Positions 6,600 to 13,856 of a stretch of DNA of 13,942 nucleotides are shown piece by piece. A model generated the notes under the pieces. The model saw only the letters and a list, made by a program, of their open reading frames with translations. It had not been told where the DNA came from and searched no databases. The translations under genes were made by a program, and so were the position numbers. The stretch's first letter is position 1. Every line of letters starts with the position of its first letter. The DNA comes from Azonexus sp. (lineage in GTDB: Bacteria; Pseudomonadota; Gammaproteobacteria; Burkholderiales; Rhodocyclaceae), in assembly GCA_030697085.1 (NCBI GenBank), contig JAUYQT010000691.1, positions 1 to 13,942 on the forward strand. Direction: 5' to 3'.

Positions 6600-6980
6600 T
6601 TATTTGGCGGCGCTATCCGGAGGGGGATCGCCGCCCGTAGCCATCACCCGATCACGCAGCGTCTGCAGTGTCGATTGAGCCTCGGCGGCGGCTTCCTGCA
6701 TCTCATCCTGAGTCAAAGACCGAAGCAGCCCTTCCAGTTCGATCCGCAGAATGTTCGGGCACTTGCCGACCACGCCGAGCAGAATTCTGTCGACCTTCTT
6801 CGCCCCCAACCCGAACAGCACCTTTTCCAGCACGAACAGACGGACGATGATGATGTCCTCCTCGCCCTGCGCTGTCGCCTGGATCGCTTCAATTTCCTTG
6901 CGCAGGTAAGCGCGGAACTTGAGCGGCGTCACTTCGGCAGGCACCTGCAAAGTGGCAGAACGGTATTGGCCTTGGATCAT
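6600..6980 (-). CDS. Hypothetical protein, 126 residues
   Basis: I do not recognise this protein. It begins MIQGQYRSATLQVPAEV, and the N-terminal half contains FRAYLRKEIEAIQATAQGEEDIIIVRLFVLEKVLFG. The second half has a long charged helix-prone stretch (LTQDEMQEAAAEAQSTLQTL) and a Pro-rich disordered tail ending DSAAK. There is no signal peptide or transmembrane segment, so it is probably a cytosolic, helical protein. The start at 6978-6980 is a choice: an ATG at 7149-7151 would add 57 residues of low protein-like character and run up to the kinase start. No ribosome site is clear for either. The plus-strand frame over the same region reads as a shadow. It converges with selD and diverges from the sensor kinase, so it is probably transcribed alone. 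Confidence 0.65.
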   Translation of the reverse strand: MIQGQYRSATLQVPAEVTPLKFRAYLRKEIEAIQATAQGEEDIIIVRLFVLEKVLFGLGAKKVDRILLGVVGKCPNILRIELEGLLRSLTQDEMQEAAAEAQSTLQTLRDRVMATGGDPPPDSAAK

Positions 6981-7149
6981 GGTTGGGTTGACGATTGCAA
7001 AGTGGCGATTTTCGCAGAAGGCTGGGCGCTGAGAAAGCCCGAACGCGCCTCTGCCCGTGTTATTTATCTCGACTGGATATTTGCCAAGGATTAGCGCATT
7101 CTCACGGCAGCGCGTTATTGCAGACAAACTGTCGGCCTCAAAAATTTCC

Positions 7150-10100
7150 ATGAATTTGAATCTATTTCAGCGGCACTCACTGAAGACCCGAGTGACCCTC
7201 TACACCCTGGCGATTTTCCTTGCTGGCATCTGGTGGCTGGCCTTCTACGCCAGCCACCAGATGCGCGACGATATGGAGAAAATGCTGAGCGATCAGCAAT
7301 TCTCAACTGTTTCGTTCATGGCCGCCACGCTGGACGAAGAGTTGGGCGAACGGTTTTGGGGGCTGAACATGGTGGCGAGCAGGATCAGCCCCGAACTCCT
7401 GGCCGACACAACGAGTTTGCAGGCCACGTTGGATCAACATCAACTTTTTCAACACCAGTTCAACGGAGGCGCCTTCATCACCGGGATGGATGGCACTGCG
7501 ACGGCCTCCGTTCCTCACTCAGCAGAGCGTCAGGGTACCAATTACCTGGATCGGGATTACATCCTCGCTGCCCTCAAGGACAGCAAAGCCAGCATCGGTC
7601 GGCCGGTGATCGGCAAGCAACCGCACACCCCGCTTTTTGTCATGGCGGTGCCAATTCGCGATGCACAGGGCGCGGTGATTGGTGTTCTCGCTGGTGTAAC
7701 CAACCTTGGCCAGCCGAATTTTCTCGACAAAGTCACCAGCAAACATTACAGCAAGACCGGCAGTTATCTGATCGTTTCACCGCGTGACCGCCTGGTCGTC
7801 ACCGCTTCTGACCGCAGCCGGGTCATGGCAGCGCTTCCGGCGCCGACTCCGCCCGTCAAAGGATCGACCAGTCGCTTTATTGCGGGCTACGAGGGGTCCG
7901 ATGTGGTGATCAATTCACTGGGTGAGGAGGTGCTGGCCTCGGCCAAGGGCATTCCCGTAGCCGGTTGGTATGTCGCGGCCTCACTGCCCGTTGAGGAGGC
8001 TTTTGCGCCTATCGAGCACATGCAGCAGCGCCTGCTTATGGCAACCGCCTTGCTCACGTTGCTGATCGGCGGCTTGTGCTGGTGGGTGCTGACGCGACAA
8101 CTGACGCCAATGCTTGCTGCGTCCAAAGTGCTACGTGGTCTATCCGATGAAATGCCGTTGCCACCACCTCTGCCCATTCAACAACATGATGAAGTTGGCA
8201 TTCTGGTGGCCGGTATCAATCGGCTATTGGCCATCGTTGCGCAACGGGAAAACTCGCTGATTGAGGCAGGGCGCCGTTTTCGCTTAATGGCTGATAGTGC
8301 ACCGGTATTGATCTGGTACGCGGGCGAAGATTTGCTGTGTCAATATTTCAACAAGGTGTGGCTCGACTTCACCGGACGCAGCGTTGATCAGGAGGTGGGC
8401 AAGGGCTGGATGGAGGGTATTCACCCGGAAGACTTTCAGCGCTGCCTGGATGCCTATACAGCGGCCTTCAGTGCCCGACAGGGCTTCACCATGGAATATC
8501 GCTTGCGTCGTTTCGATGGCGAATATCGCTGGCTAATCAATCAAGGCGTGCCGCGTTTTGACGAGCAGGGCATTTTTGTCGGGTATATCGGCTCCTGTGT
8601 CGATATCACCGAACGTAAACTTGCCGAACAGGCGCGTAACGAAAGCGAGGTTCGCCTTCAGATGGCGCTGTCCGGCGCCGATATGGCGACTTGGGATTGG
8701 GACATTCAAAGTGGCGCCCTGATTTTTAACAGCCGGTGGGCGCAGATTCAGGGATGCACGCCGGATGAATTGCTGCCCCGTATTGAAGCCTGGGAAAAGC
8801 GGGTATTTCCCGATGATTTGTCAGCGGTCAGAGAGCTTCTGGATAGTCATTTCAAGGGCGAAACGCCGGTCCACGCCGTCGAGTACCGCGTCCGTCACAA
8901 GGACGGCCACTGGGTTTGGGTGTACAGCCAGGGCAAGGTGGTGGAATGGGATGGCATGGGCAATCCACTGCGCGCGATGGGGGTCGCTCTCGACATCAGT
9001 TCGCGTAAAAATAGCGAATTGGCACTGGTGGAAAGCGAGGAAAGATATCGTAACCTGGCAGAAAACTCGGCGGATTGGGTTTGGGCCATGGATGGCAACG
9101 GGCGCACGACTTATAGCAACGACAAAGGTGCGGAGATTCTTGGTCTGAAGCAGGAAGACACTCTCGCCACTGACGCAGTGACTCGTGTTTACCAGGACGA
9201 TATCCCGCAGTTCATTGCCGTTATTGAACAGGCAATTACCCGTCGATCGGGATGGCGCAATGTCAGGATGCGCTTCCAGCATGCCGATGGCAGTTACCGG
9301 ACATTTGAATCATGCGCTTCACCGATATTCGATCTGGCCGGTAATTTGACCGGTTTTCAGGGTATGAACCGCGACGTCTCGGCGCGAGAAGCGCTGGAGA
9401 CCGAACTGATCGCGGCCAAGGCCGAGGCCGAGAAAGCCAACAACGAAAAATCACGCTTCCTGGCTGCCGCCAGCCACGACCTGCGCCAACCGCTCGCCGC
9501 CCTTTCACTCTATATCGGGGTATTGGCGCGTCGCGTCACGCCGGAGAACGTCAAAGTGATCGGCAGTATTCAGGATTGCCTGAAGTCCCTGTCCGAACTG
9601 CTTTCCGACTTGCTGGATGTGAGCAAGCTTGAGGCCGGGGTGGTCATTCCCAAGGTGTCAGGCTTTGCCATTGACGAATTGCTGACGCCGCTGGTTTCCA
9701 TCCATGCCGCCGAAGCCGAGTTGAAAGGGCTGTGCTTGCGTTTTCGGCATTGCGGCGCGGTCGTACGCACCGATCAGATGCTGTTGGCCCGATTGATCGG
9801 CAACCTGATCGTCAACGCCATTCGTTATACCAACCAGGGCGGCGTCCTGATCGCCTGCCGACGGCATCAGGACAAGCTGTGGCTGGAAGTTTGGGATACC
9901 GGCGTCGGCATTGCGGAAGATGAGCTCGGGAGTATTTTTGAGGAATTCAAGCAGCTTGGCGATGATGCCCGCACGCGGGGCAGTGGCCTGGGCCTGGCCA
10001 TCGTCGATAAGACCGCCAAGCTCCTGAATCTGAAAATCCGTGTCTCCTCCCGGCCCGGCCGTGGTTCGCTGTTTGCCATCGAATTACCGCCCGGAAGAGC

Positions 10101-10515
10101 ACTTGAACCGGCTGAAGCCACACCGCTTCAACACGCTGCGCGACGCCTCAGAATCGGCCTGGTCGACGACAATACCAATGTGCTGCAGGCGCTGACGTTG
10201 GTCCTGGAAGATGCCGGCCATGAGGTCTTGGCGGCGACCAATGGCGCCGACCTGATCGCACGCCTGGCCCAACAAGCCCCCGATATCGTCATCTCGGATT
10301 ACCGCCTGGCTGCGATGGAAACCGGCTTTGATGTCATCGAAGCCGCTCGGGCACTTTTTGGCCAGGAATTGCCGGCCTTCATCATTACCGGCGACACCGA
10401 TCCGGCACTAATCCGCAACATGGCCGAGCGCGGCATTACTGTTCATTACAAGCCGCTGCAGATGGAGACATTTCAGGCCTGCATCATTGAGGCGACCGAG
10501 CGGCGGCAGGGGTAA
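7150..10515 (+). CDS. Hybrid sensor histidine kinase (Cache-type sensor, 3 PAS, HisKA, HATPase, receiver)
   Basis: A 1121-residue hybrid kinase. TM1 is at about residues 14-35, an extracytoplasmic Cache-like sensor at about 40-290 (TNYLDRDYILAAL, IGRPVIGK, AGWYVAASLPV), TM2 at about 294-314, then a HAMP-like linker. Three PAS domains with PAC ends follow (about 372-486, 499-615, 629-745; ends CVDITERK, ALDISSRK, NRDVSARE). The H-box ASHDLRQPLAALSLY has His776; the N-box is near 884 (GNLIVNAIRYT), G1 DTGVGI at 916-921, then GSGLGLAI. The receiver starts near 1001 with VDDN, has Asp1050 (SDYR) and Lys1101. The catalytic half resembles the NahK/ErcS'-like hybrid kinases. No response regulator or Hpt gene is adjacent, so its partner lies elsewhere. 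ATG at 7150 puts TM1 close to the N-terminus; a GTG at 7057 is in frame but less likely. Confidence 0.93.
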   Translation: MNLNLFQRHSLKTRVTLYTLAIFLAGIWWLAFYASHQMRDDMEKMLSDQQFSTVSFMAATLDEELGERFWGLNMVASRISPELLADTTSLQATLDQHQLFQHQFNGGAFITGMDGTATASVPHSAERQGTNYLDRDYILAALKDSKASIGRPVIGKQPHTPLFVMAVPIRDAQGAVIGVLAGVTNLGQPNFLDKVTSKHYSKTGSYLIVSPRDRLVVTASDRSRVMAALPAPTPPVKGSTSRFIAGYEGSDVVINSLGEEVLASAKGIPVAGWYVAASLPVEEAFAPIEHMQQRLLMATALLTLLIGGLCWWVLTRQLTPMLAASKVLRGLSDEMPLPPPLPIQQHDEVGILVAGINRLLAIVAQRENSLIEAGRRFRLMADSAPVLIWYAGEDLLCQYFNKVWLDFTGRSVDQEVGKGWMEGIHPEDFQRCLDAYTAAFSARQGFTMEYRLRRFDGEYRWLINQGVPRFDEQGIFVGYIGSCVDITERKLAEQARNESEVRLQMALSGADMATWDWDIQSGALIFNSRWAQIQGCTPDELLPRIEAWEKRVFPDDLSAVRELLDSHFKGETPVHAVEYRVRHKDGHWVWVYSQGKVVEWDGMGNPLRAMGVALDISSRKNSELALVESEERYRNLAENSADWVWAMDGNGRTTYSNDKGAEILGLKQEDTLATDAVTRVYQDDIPQFIAVIEQAITRRSGWRNVRMRFQHADGSYRTFESCASPIFDLAGNLTGFQGMNRDVSAREALETELIAAKAEAEKANNEKSRFLAAASHDLRQPLAALSLYIGVLARRVTPENVKVIGSIQDCLKSLSELLSDLLDVSKLEAGVVIPKVSGFAIDELLTPLVSIHAAEAELKGLCLRFRHCGAVVRTDQMLLARLIGNLIVNAIRYTNQGGVLIACRRHQDKLWLEVWDTGVGIAEDELGSIFEEFKQLGDDARTRGSGLGLAIVDKTAKLLNLKIRVSSRPGRGSLFAIELPPGRALEPAEATPLQHAARRLRIGLVDDNTNVLQALTLVLEDAGHEVLAATNGADLIARLAQQAPDIVISDYRLAAMETGFDVIEAARALFGQELPAFIITGDTDPALIRNMAERGITVHYKPLQMETFQACIIEATERRQG

Positions 10516-10635
10516 GTTGGCTATCTGGCCGGGCAAACGCAAGCGCTCGCAAGCCCGACTCTCCAGCGTTGCGGTTGAGGGAGGGAACAGAACCCTTTCC
10601 TTATGCCGCCAGCGCATCGGCCAATTTGTTCCGGC

Positions 10636-11997
10636 ATGGCGGATAATCCGCCGATGCCCCGCTACCTCATCTACGCCATTGTTTTTATCGAAGGTTTTTG
10701 CTCGCTCGGTGCCGAGATCATTGCGCTACGCCGGCTGGTGCCACATATCGGCAGTTCGATCATCGTCACGGCGCCGACCATCGGCTTTTTTCTGCTCGCT
10801 CTCGCTCTCGGCTACGCTTCAGGCGCCCGGGTAGCCGGCAATTACAGCGCCATCGTCAGCCGCAATTTCCTGATCGCCGCCGTGCTGGCCGGCGTCGGCC
10901 TGGCCGGTGTTAGCGTGGACTGGATGTTTGCCCATCTGCAACCGGCGCCGGTGGCCTACCTTGTCTTTATCGGCGGCGTGCTTTGCCCGCTCGCCTGGCT
11001 GCTCGGCCAGACGGTGCCGATCCTGACCAACCTGATGAAGCACGAGCGCACCGGCGAAGCGAGCGGCATGGCGCTCTATTGGTCGACCCTGGGTTCCTTT
11101 CTCGGCTCGCTCAGCCTGTCGCTAATCGTCATGCAGTGGCTGGGCGTTTCCGCCGCCGTCTTCGCCTGTGCGCTGGGTTTGGTCATCGGCAGCCTGCTGC
11201 TGGCTGGGCGTACCGTGAAAACGGCCCTGTTTTCGCTGTTGACCGTAGCAGTCGCCGCCGGCATCAATAGCCAGCATGAAGTCACCGCCGATACCGCCTA
11301 CGCCGAGTACATCATCGGTAATGTCGACATCCCCGGCCAGCAAAACCCGCGCGCCTTCTGGGTCAATAAATCGACTGCCTCGCTGATCGACGATGCCGAA
11401 CCGCCCAACTACACGCGCTACATCAAGCACCTGCGGCAAATTTTGCTCGACGATCTCGGCTTCAAGGACAAGGATATTCTGGTCCTCGGCGCCGGCGGCT
11501 TCACGCTGTCGCATCGCGAACCGCTCAACCGCTACACCTACGTCGATATCGACCCGGCCATCCGCGGCATTGCCGAAAAACACTTTTTGCGTGAACCGGC
11601 GCTTGGCGAATTCATTGCCGACGATGCCCGGCGTTTTGTCGCCACCAGTACGCGCCGTTTCGATGCCGTGGTCGTCGATGTGTACAGTTCCCACAACTCG
11701 ATCCCCAGCCATCTCGTCACCCGCGAGTTCTGGGCCGGTAGCCGCCGCGTGCTGAAAGCAGACGGCATCCTGCTCGCCAACCTGATTCTCGATGGCAAAC
11801 TGGAGTCGCCTTACGCCCGCAATCTGCTGGCCACCATCGAAAGCGTTTACGGCCGTTGTGCGGTCGACGTGCTGCACAAGGGGAAAAAGCAGGCCAATGT
11901 CGAAGTCAGTTGTTACGCCAGCAGCCAGCCGGGAAAAACCGGGATTTACCTCGATGAAAAAAATCAGGCCGATCTCGACATGGCCCGCTCGCGGTAA
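10636..11997 (+). CDS. Membrane-anchored spermidine-synthase-like protein
   Basis: About 453 residues. The first 220 form roughly seven hydrophobic segments (for example LIYAIVFIEGFCSLGAEIIAL, GFFLLALALGYASG, YLVFIGGVLCPLAWLLGQ). The C-terminal half is a class I methyltransferase-like spermidine synthase fold: motif I ILVLGAGG near residues 281-288, acidic loop YVDID near 302-306, FIADDARRF, and VVVDVYSSHNSIPSHL near 345-360 followed by TREFW. Such fused proteins are annotated as fused MFS/spermidine synthase or spermidine synthase-like; their true substrate is mostly unknown, and no S-adenosylmethionine decarboxylase gene is near. The start is unclear: ATG at 10603, 10636 or 10654 are all in frame and none has a good ribosome site. 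It follows the kinase by about 120 bases on the same strand. Confidence 0.85.
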   Translation: MADNPPMPRYLIYAIVFIEGFCSLGAEIIALRRLVPHIGSSIIVTAPTIGFFLLALALGYASGARVAGNYSAIVSRNFLIAAVLAGVGLAGVSVDWMFAHLQPAPVAYLVFIGGVLCPLAWLLGQTVPILTNLMKHERTGEASGMALYWSTLGSFLGSLSLSLIVMQWLGVSAAVFACALGLVIGSLLLAGRTVKTALFSLLTVAVAAGINSQHEVTADTAYAEYIIGNVDIPGQQNPRAFWVNKSTASLIDDAEPPNYTRYIKHLRQILLDDLGFKDKDILVLGAGGFTLSHREPLNRYTYVDIDPAIRGIAEKHFLREPALGEFIADDARRFVATSTRRFDAVVVDVYSSHNSIPSHLVTREFWAGSRRVLKADGILLANLILDGKLESPYARNLLATIESVYGRCAVDVLHKGKKQANVEVSCYASSQPGKTGIYLDEKNQADLDMARSR

Positions 11998-12012
11998 TAT
12001 TTCCTCGACTTT

Positions 12013-12041
12013 TTGACTAGAGAGATGGCGAGGCGTATGGT
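12013..12041 (+). promoter_or_regulatory. Sigma70-like promoter for the diguanylate cyclase gene
   Basis: A TTGACT -35 box (12013-12018, five of six bases match consensus) is followed by a 17-base spacer and a TATGGT -10 box (12036-12041, four of six). It lies in the 86-base gap after the spermidine-synthase-like gene and about 40 bases before the cyclase ATG. This suggests that the cyclase has its own promoter. Confidence 0.55.
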
Positions 12042-12083
12042 CTTCACCCATCCTTAGACCGGTCCAGCCGGCACGCTTCGTCA

Positions 12084-13100
12084 ATGAAGTCCATCCATCA
12101 CATCAAGGGAGATATTTTGGAACACCTACCAAGCCAGGCTCCGGCCAACGGCGATAGCGCACACAATCTGGCGGTGCGCCTGATGCAGCACCTTGTCATA
12201 CCGACCTTCGTGCTCGACGCCAACCGCCGCGTCACTGTCTGGAACCACGCCTGTGAGCGGCTGACCGGCATCCCGGCCGCCGAGATGATCGGTACCAGCG
12301 ACCACTGGCGCGGCTTTTACAGCGAGTACCGCAACTGCCTGGCCGATGTCGTCGCCCTCAAACAGCATGATCAGCTCGACGCGCTCTACGCCGCTCACGC
12401 CAGCCCCGGCCCCTTCGGCTTCGGCCTGCACGCCGAGAACTGGTGTGTCATGCCGGTGATCGGTGAACGCCGCTACCTGGCGGTCGATTCGGGACCGATC
12501 TATGACGATCATGGCAAGCTGGTGGCCATTGTCGAAACGCTGCGCGACATGACGGACCAAAAGCTCGCCGAAATGGCGCTGCACGATCTAGCCGCCCTCG
12601 ACGGCCTGACCGGCGTCGCCAACCGTCGCACGCTGGATGAAAAACTGGACCGCGAATGGAAATCCTGCCAGCGCGTCGCGACCCCGCTGGCCTTTATCCT
12701 CGGCGATGTCGACTATTTCAAATGCTATAACGACACTTACGGCCACCAGAAAGGCGATGACTGCCTGCGCGCCATCGCCAACACCCTGAGCCGGGCCGTA
12801 TTTCGCCCGGCCGACCTGGTCAGCCGCTACGGTGGCGAGGAATTCGCCATCATCATGCCCAATACCGACCTCCACGGCGCCCAGGCCGTTGCCGAGCGAA
12901 TCTGCGAAGCCGTGCGCCAACTCGAAATCCCGCATGCAGGCTCCGAAACCTATCCGTCCGTGACCATGAGCCTGGGCGTCGGGGCAATGATCCCGACCAG
13001 CGGCGCCTGCCCGGCGCAACTGATTGGCGCCGTCGACGCCGCTCTCTATCGGGCCAAACACGCCGGCCGCAACCGCGTCGTCACCGCCGAGACTGACTAG
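12084..13100 (+). CDS. PAS-GGDEF diguanylate cyclase
   Basis: A 338-residue soluble protein that should make cyclic di-GMP from two GTP. A PAS domain at about residues 28-165 (IPTFVLDANRRVTVWNHACERLTG, ending VETLRDMTDQK) senses an unknown signal. It is followed by a GGDEF domain at about 172-335: DGLTGVANRR, the metal-binding GDVDYFKCYND, GHQKGDDCL, and the signature GGEEF at 250-254. RPAD at 241-244, five residues before the signature, is an intact RxxD inhibitory site, so product feedback is expected. No EAL or membrane segment is present. The ATG at 12084 has no ribosome site; a TTG at 12117 behind AAGGGAGA is a real alternative that would remove eleven residues. An in-frame gene remnant follows its TAG stop. 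Confidence 0.95.
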   Translation: MKSIHHIKGDILEHLPSQAPANGDSAHNLAVRLMQHLVIPTFVLDANRRVTVWNHACERLTGIPAAEMIGTSDHWRGFYSEYRNCLADVVALKQHDQLDALYAAHASPGPFGFGLHAENWCVMPVIGERRYLAVDSGPIYDDHGKLVAIVETLRDMTDQKLAEMALHDLAALDGLTGVANRRTLDEKLDREWKSCQRVATPLAFILGDVDYFKCYNDTYGHQKGDDCLRAIANTLSRAVFRPADLVSRYGGEEFAIIMPNTDLHGAQAVAERICEAVRQLEIPHAGSETYPSVTMSLGVGAMIPTSGACPAQLIGAVDAALYRAKHAGRNRVVTAETD

Positions 13101-13322
13101 AGCGTCGACCTGGGGCTCTCGGGCCATTGGGCGCTGTTCCAATGCCTGCCCCACACCCTCGGCCGGACGTCCATTCAATGGCGCATTCTGGACAACGCCC
13201 ACCAGAAACGGAATCTCGCTGAGTACAAAGGTTTTCTCGAAGTCAAAGAATCGACCATCACGGCATTGCGTGCGCTGGTGGCAGAACTGATTGCGGACGC
13301 CGGCAAGCTGATCGAAGCTTGA
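13101..13322 (+). pseudogene. Start-less remnant of a small conserved (HEPN-like?) protein
   Basis: This stretch is open for 73 codons before TGA, in the same frame as the diguanylate cyclase, directly after its TAG. It has no ATG, GTG or other credible start. The translation is protein-like and resembles the C-terminal half of a small family that I recall from proteobacteria: WALFQCLPHTLG, then WRILDNAHQKRNLAEYKG, then a helical end ALVAELIADAGKL. The HxxRNxAEY pattern recalls HEPN-like proteins often found beside toxin genes, but that match is from memory. The N-terminal part, perhaps 50-60 residues, is missing, cut off by the end of the cyclase gene. I read it as a broken gene left by a recombination event; stop-codon read-through of the cyclase is a less likely alternative. 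Confidence 0.6.
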
Positions 13323-13374
13323 AACAGTCGCTTTTCCGTTCTTTTTTGATGAGTTGGTTGTAAAGAAAGGGTGT

Positions 13375-13414
13375 AAAGGGGTCACCCCTTTAAAAAAAGG
13401 GGTCAGACCCCTTT
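13375..13414. repeat. Tandem pair of GGGGTC-type palindromes
   Basis: Two near-identical inverted repeats stand five bases apart. The first, 13375-13391, is AAAGGGG-TCA-CCCCTTT. The second, 13396-13414, is AAAGGGGTC-A-GACCCCTTT. Palindromes with the GGGGTCAGACCCC core are, to my recollection, scattered in many betaproteobacterial genomes as REP-like elements; a genome-wide count would be needed to show this here. They lie between the gene remnant and the toxin gene. Confidence 0.65.
13392..13414 (-). terminator. Possible Rho-independent terminator of the toxin-antitoxin operon
   Basis: Read leftwards, the second palindrome forms a GC-rich stem (AAAGGGGTC paired with GACCCCTTT, very short loop) that runs into a tract of seven T on the minus strand (13398-13392). 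It stands about 50 bases after the toxin stop. The same element is also a candidate dispersed repeat, so a terminator role may be incidental. Confidence 0.45.
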
Positions 13415-13465
13415 GCCTGTTTTTTGGCGTTGACCGTAGCAATTCAAATTTGCCCCGGCCCTGTA

Positions 13466-13852
13466 TTAATTCGGGTCGTTTGAGTAGGTAAGTTGGCGTT
13501 GGTGCTTGATTGCCAGTAGCACCACATCGGTCTCGGAATGGGCGTACAAAACGATATGCTGGCCGATAACGTACTCCCGCAAGTGAGGCAAACCTGCTTG
13601 TTCAGCCAGTTGCATTACTGCCTCAAGTCTTAGCTGGGCCTGGATAGATGTTGCTGCCAGAAAACGAGCAGGCCGCCCCCCTCCTGGTGACCACTGCAAT
13701 ACCGAAATCATCTCGCGCAGTTCAGTTTTTAACTTGGCGAACCGTGCATTGGCGCTGTCAGCATCCTGCAGGCGAAAAAATTGGTGAGCAGTTTCCAAAT
13801 TGGCGAGGAAGTTCGGCGCAGCCTCGACCTTGGCGTTTAAGCGCAACGCCAT
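13466..13852 (-). CDS. RelE/ParE-type toxin of a type II toxin-antitoxin system
   Basis: A 128-residue protein. It begins MALRLNAKVEAAPNFLANLE, has a long helical part (ANARFAKLKTELREMISVL), then a basic, Pro-rich GRPARFL, and ends in the strands EYVIGQHIVLYAHSETDVVLLAIKHQRQLTY. The LYAHSETDVVLLAIKHQRQL block is the conserved C-terminal core of ParE/RelE-superfamily toxins, with a final His/Arg pair. Members act as ribosome-dependent mRNA nucleases or gyrase poisons; which applies here cannot be told from the sequence. It is longer than the usual 90-100 residues because of the N-terminal part. The ATG comes four bases after the stop of the antitoxin gene and has only a weak ribosome site, so coupled translation in the antitoxin-then-toxin order is likely. 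Confidence 0.85.
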   Translation of the reverse strand: MALRLNAKVEAAPNFLANLETAHQFFRLQDADSANARFAKLKTELREMISVLQWSPGGGRPARFLAATSIQAQLRLEAVMQLAEQAGLPHLREYVIGQHIVLYAHSETDVVLLAIKHQRQLTYSNDPN

Positions 13853-13856
13853 GATT

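Noticed and set aside
6549..7094. 181-codon plus-strand frame opposite the hypothetical protein
   Set aside because: It is rich in Arg, His, Gln and Leu and lacks any protein-like pattern, while the minus-strand frame has regular charged helices and ordinary composition.
11122..12084. Long 320-codon open frame on the minus strand
   Set aside because: It is antisense to the spermidine-synthase-like gene, whose AdoMet-binding motifs are unmistakable on the plus strand.
12588..13442. Long 284-codon open frame on the minus strand
   Set aside because: It is antisense to the GGDEF domain and the gene remnant; its translation is repetitive in Gly, Ala, Val and Asp as expected for a complementary frame of GC-rich coding DNA, while the plus strand carries clear motifs.
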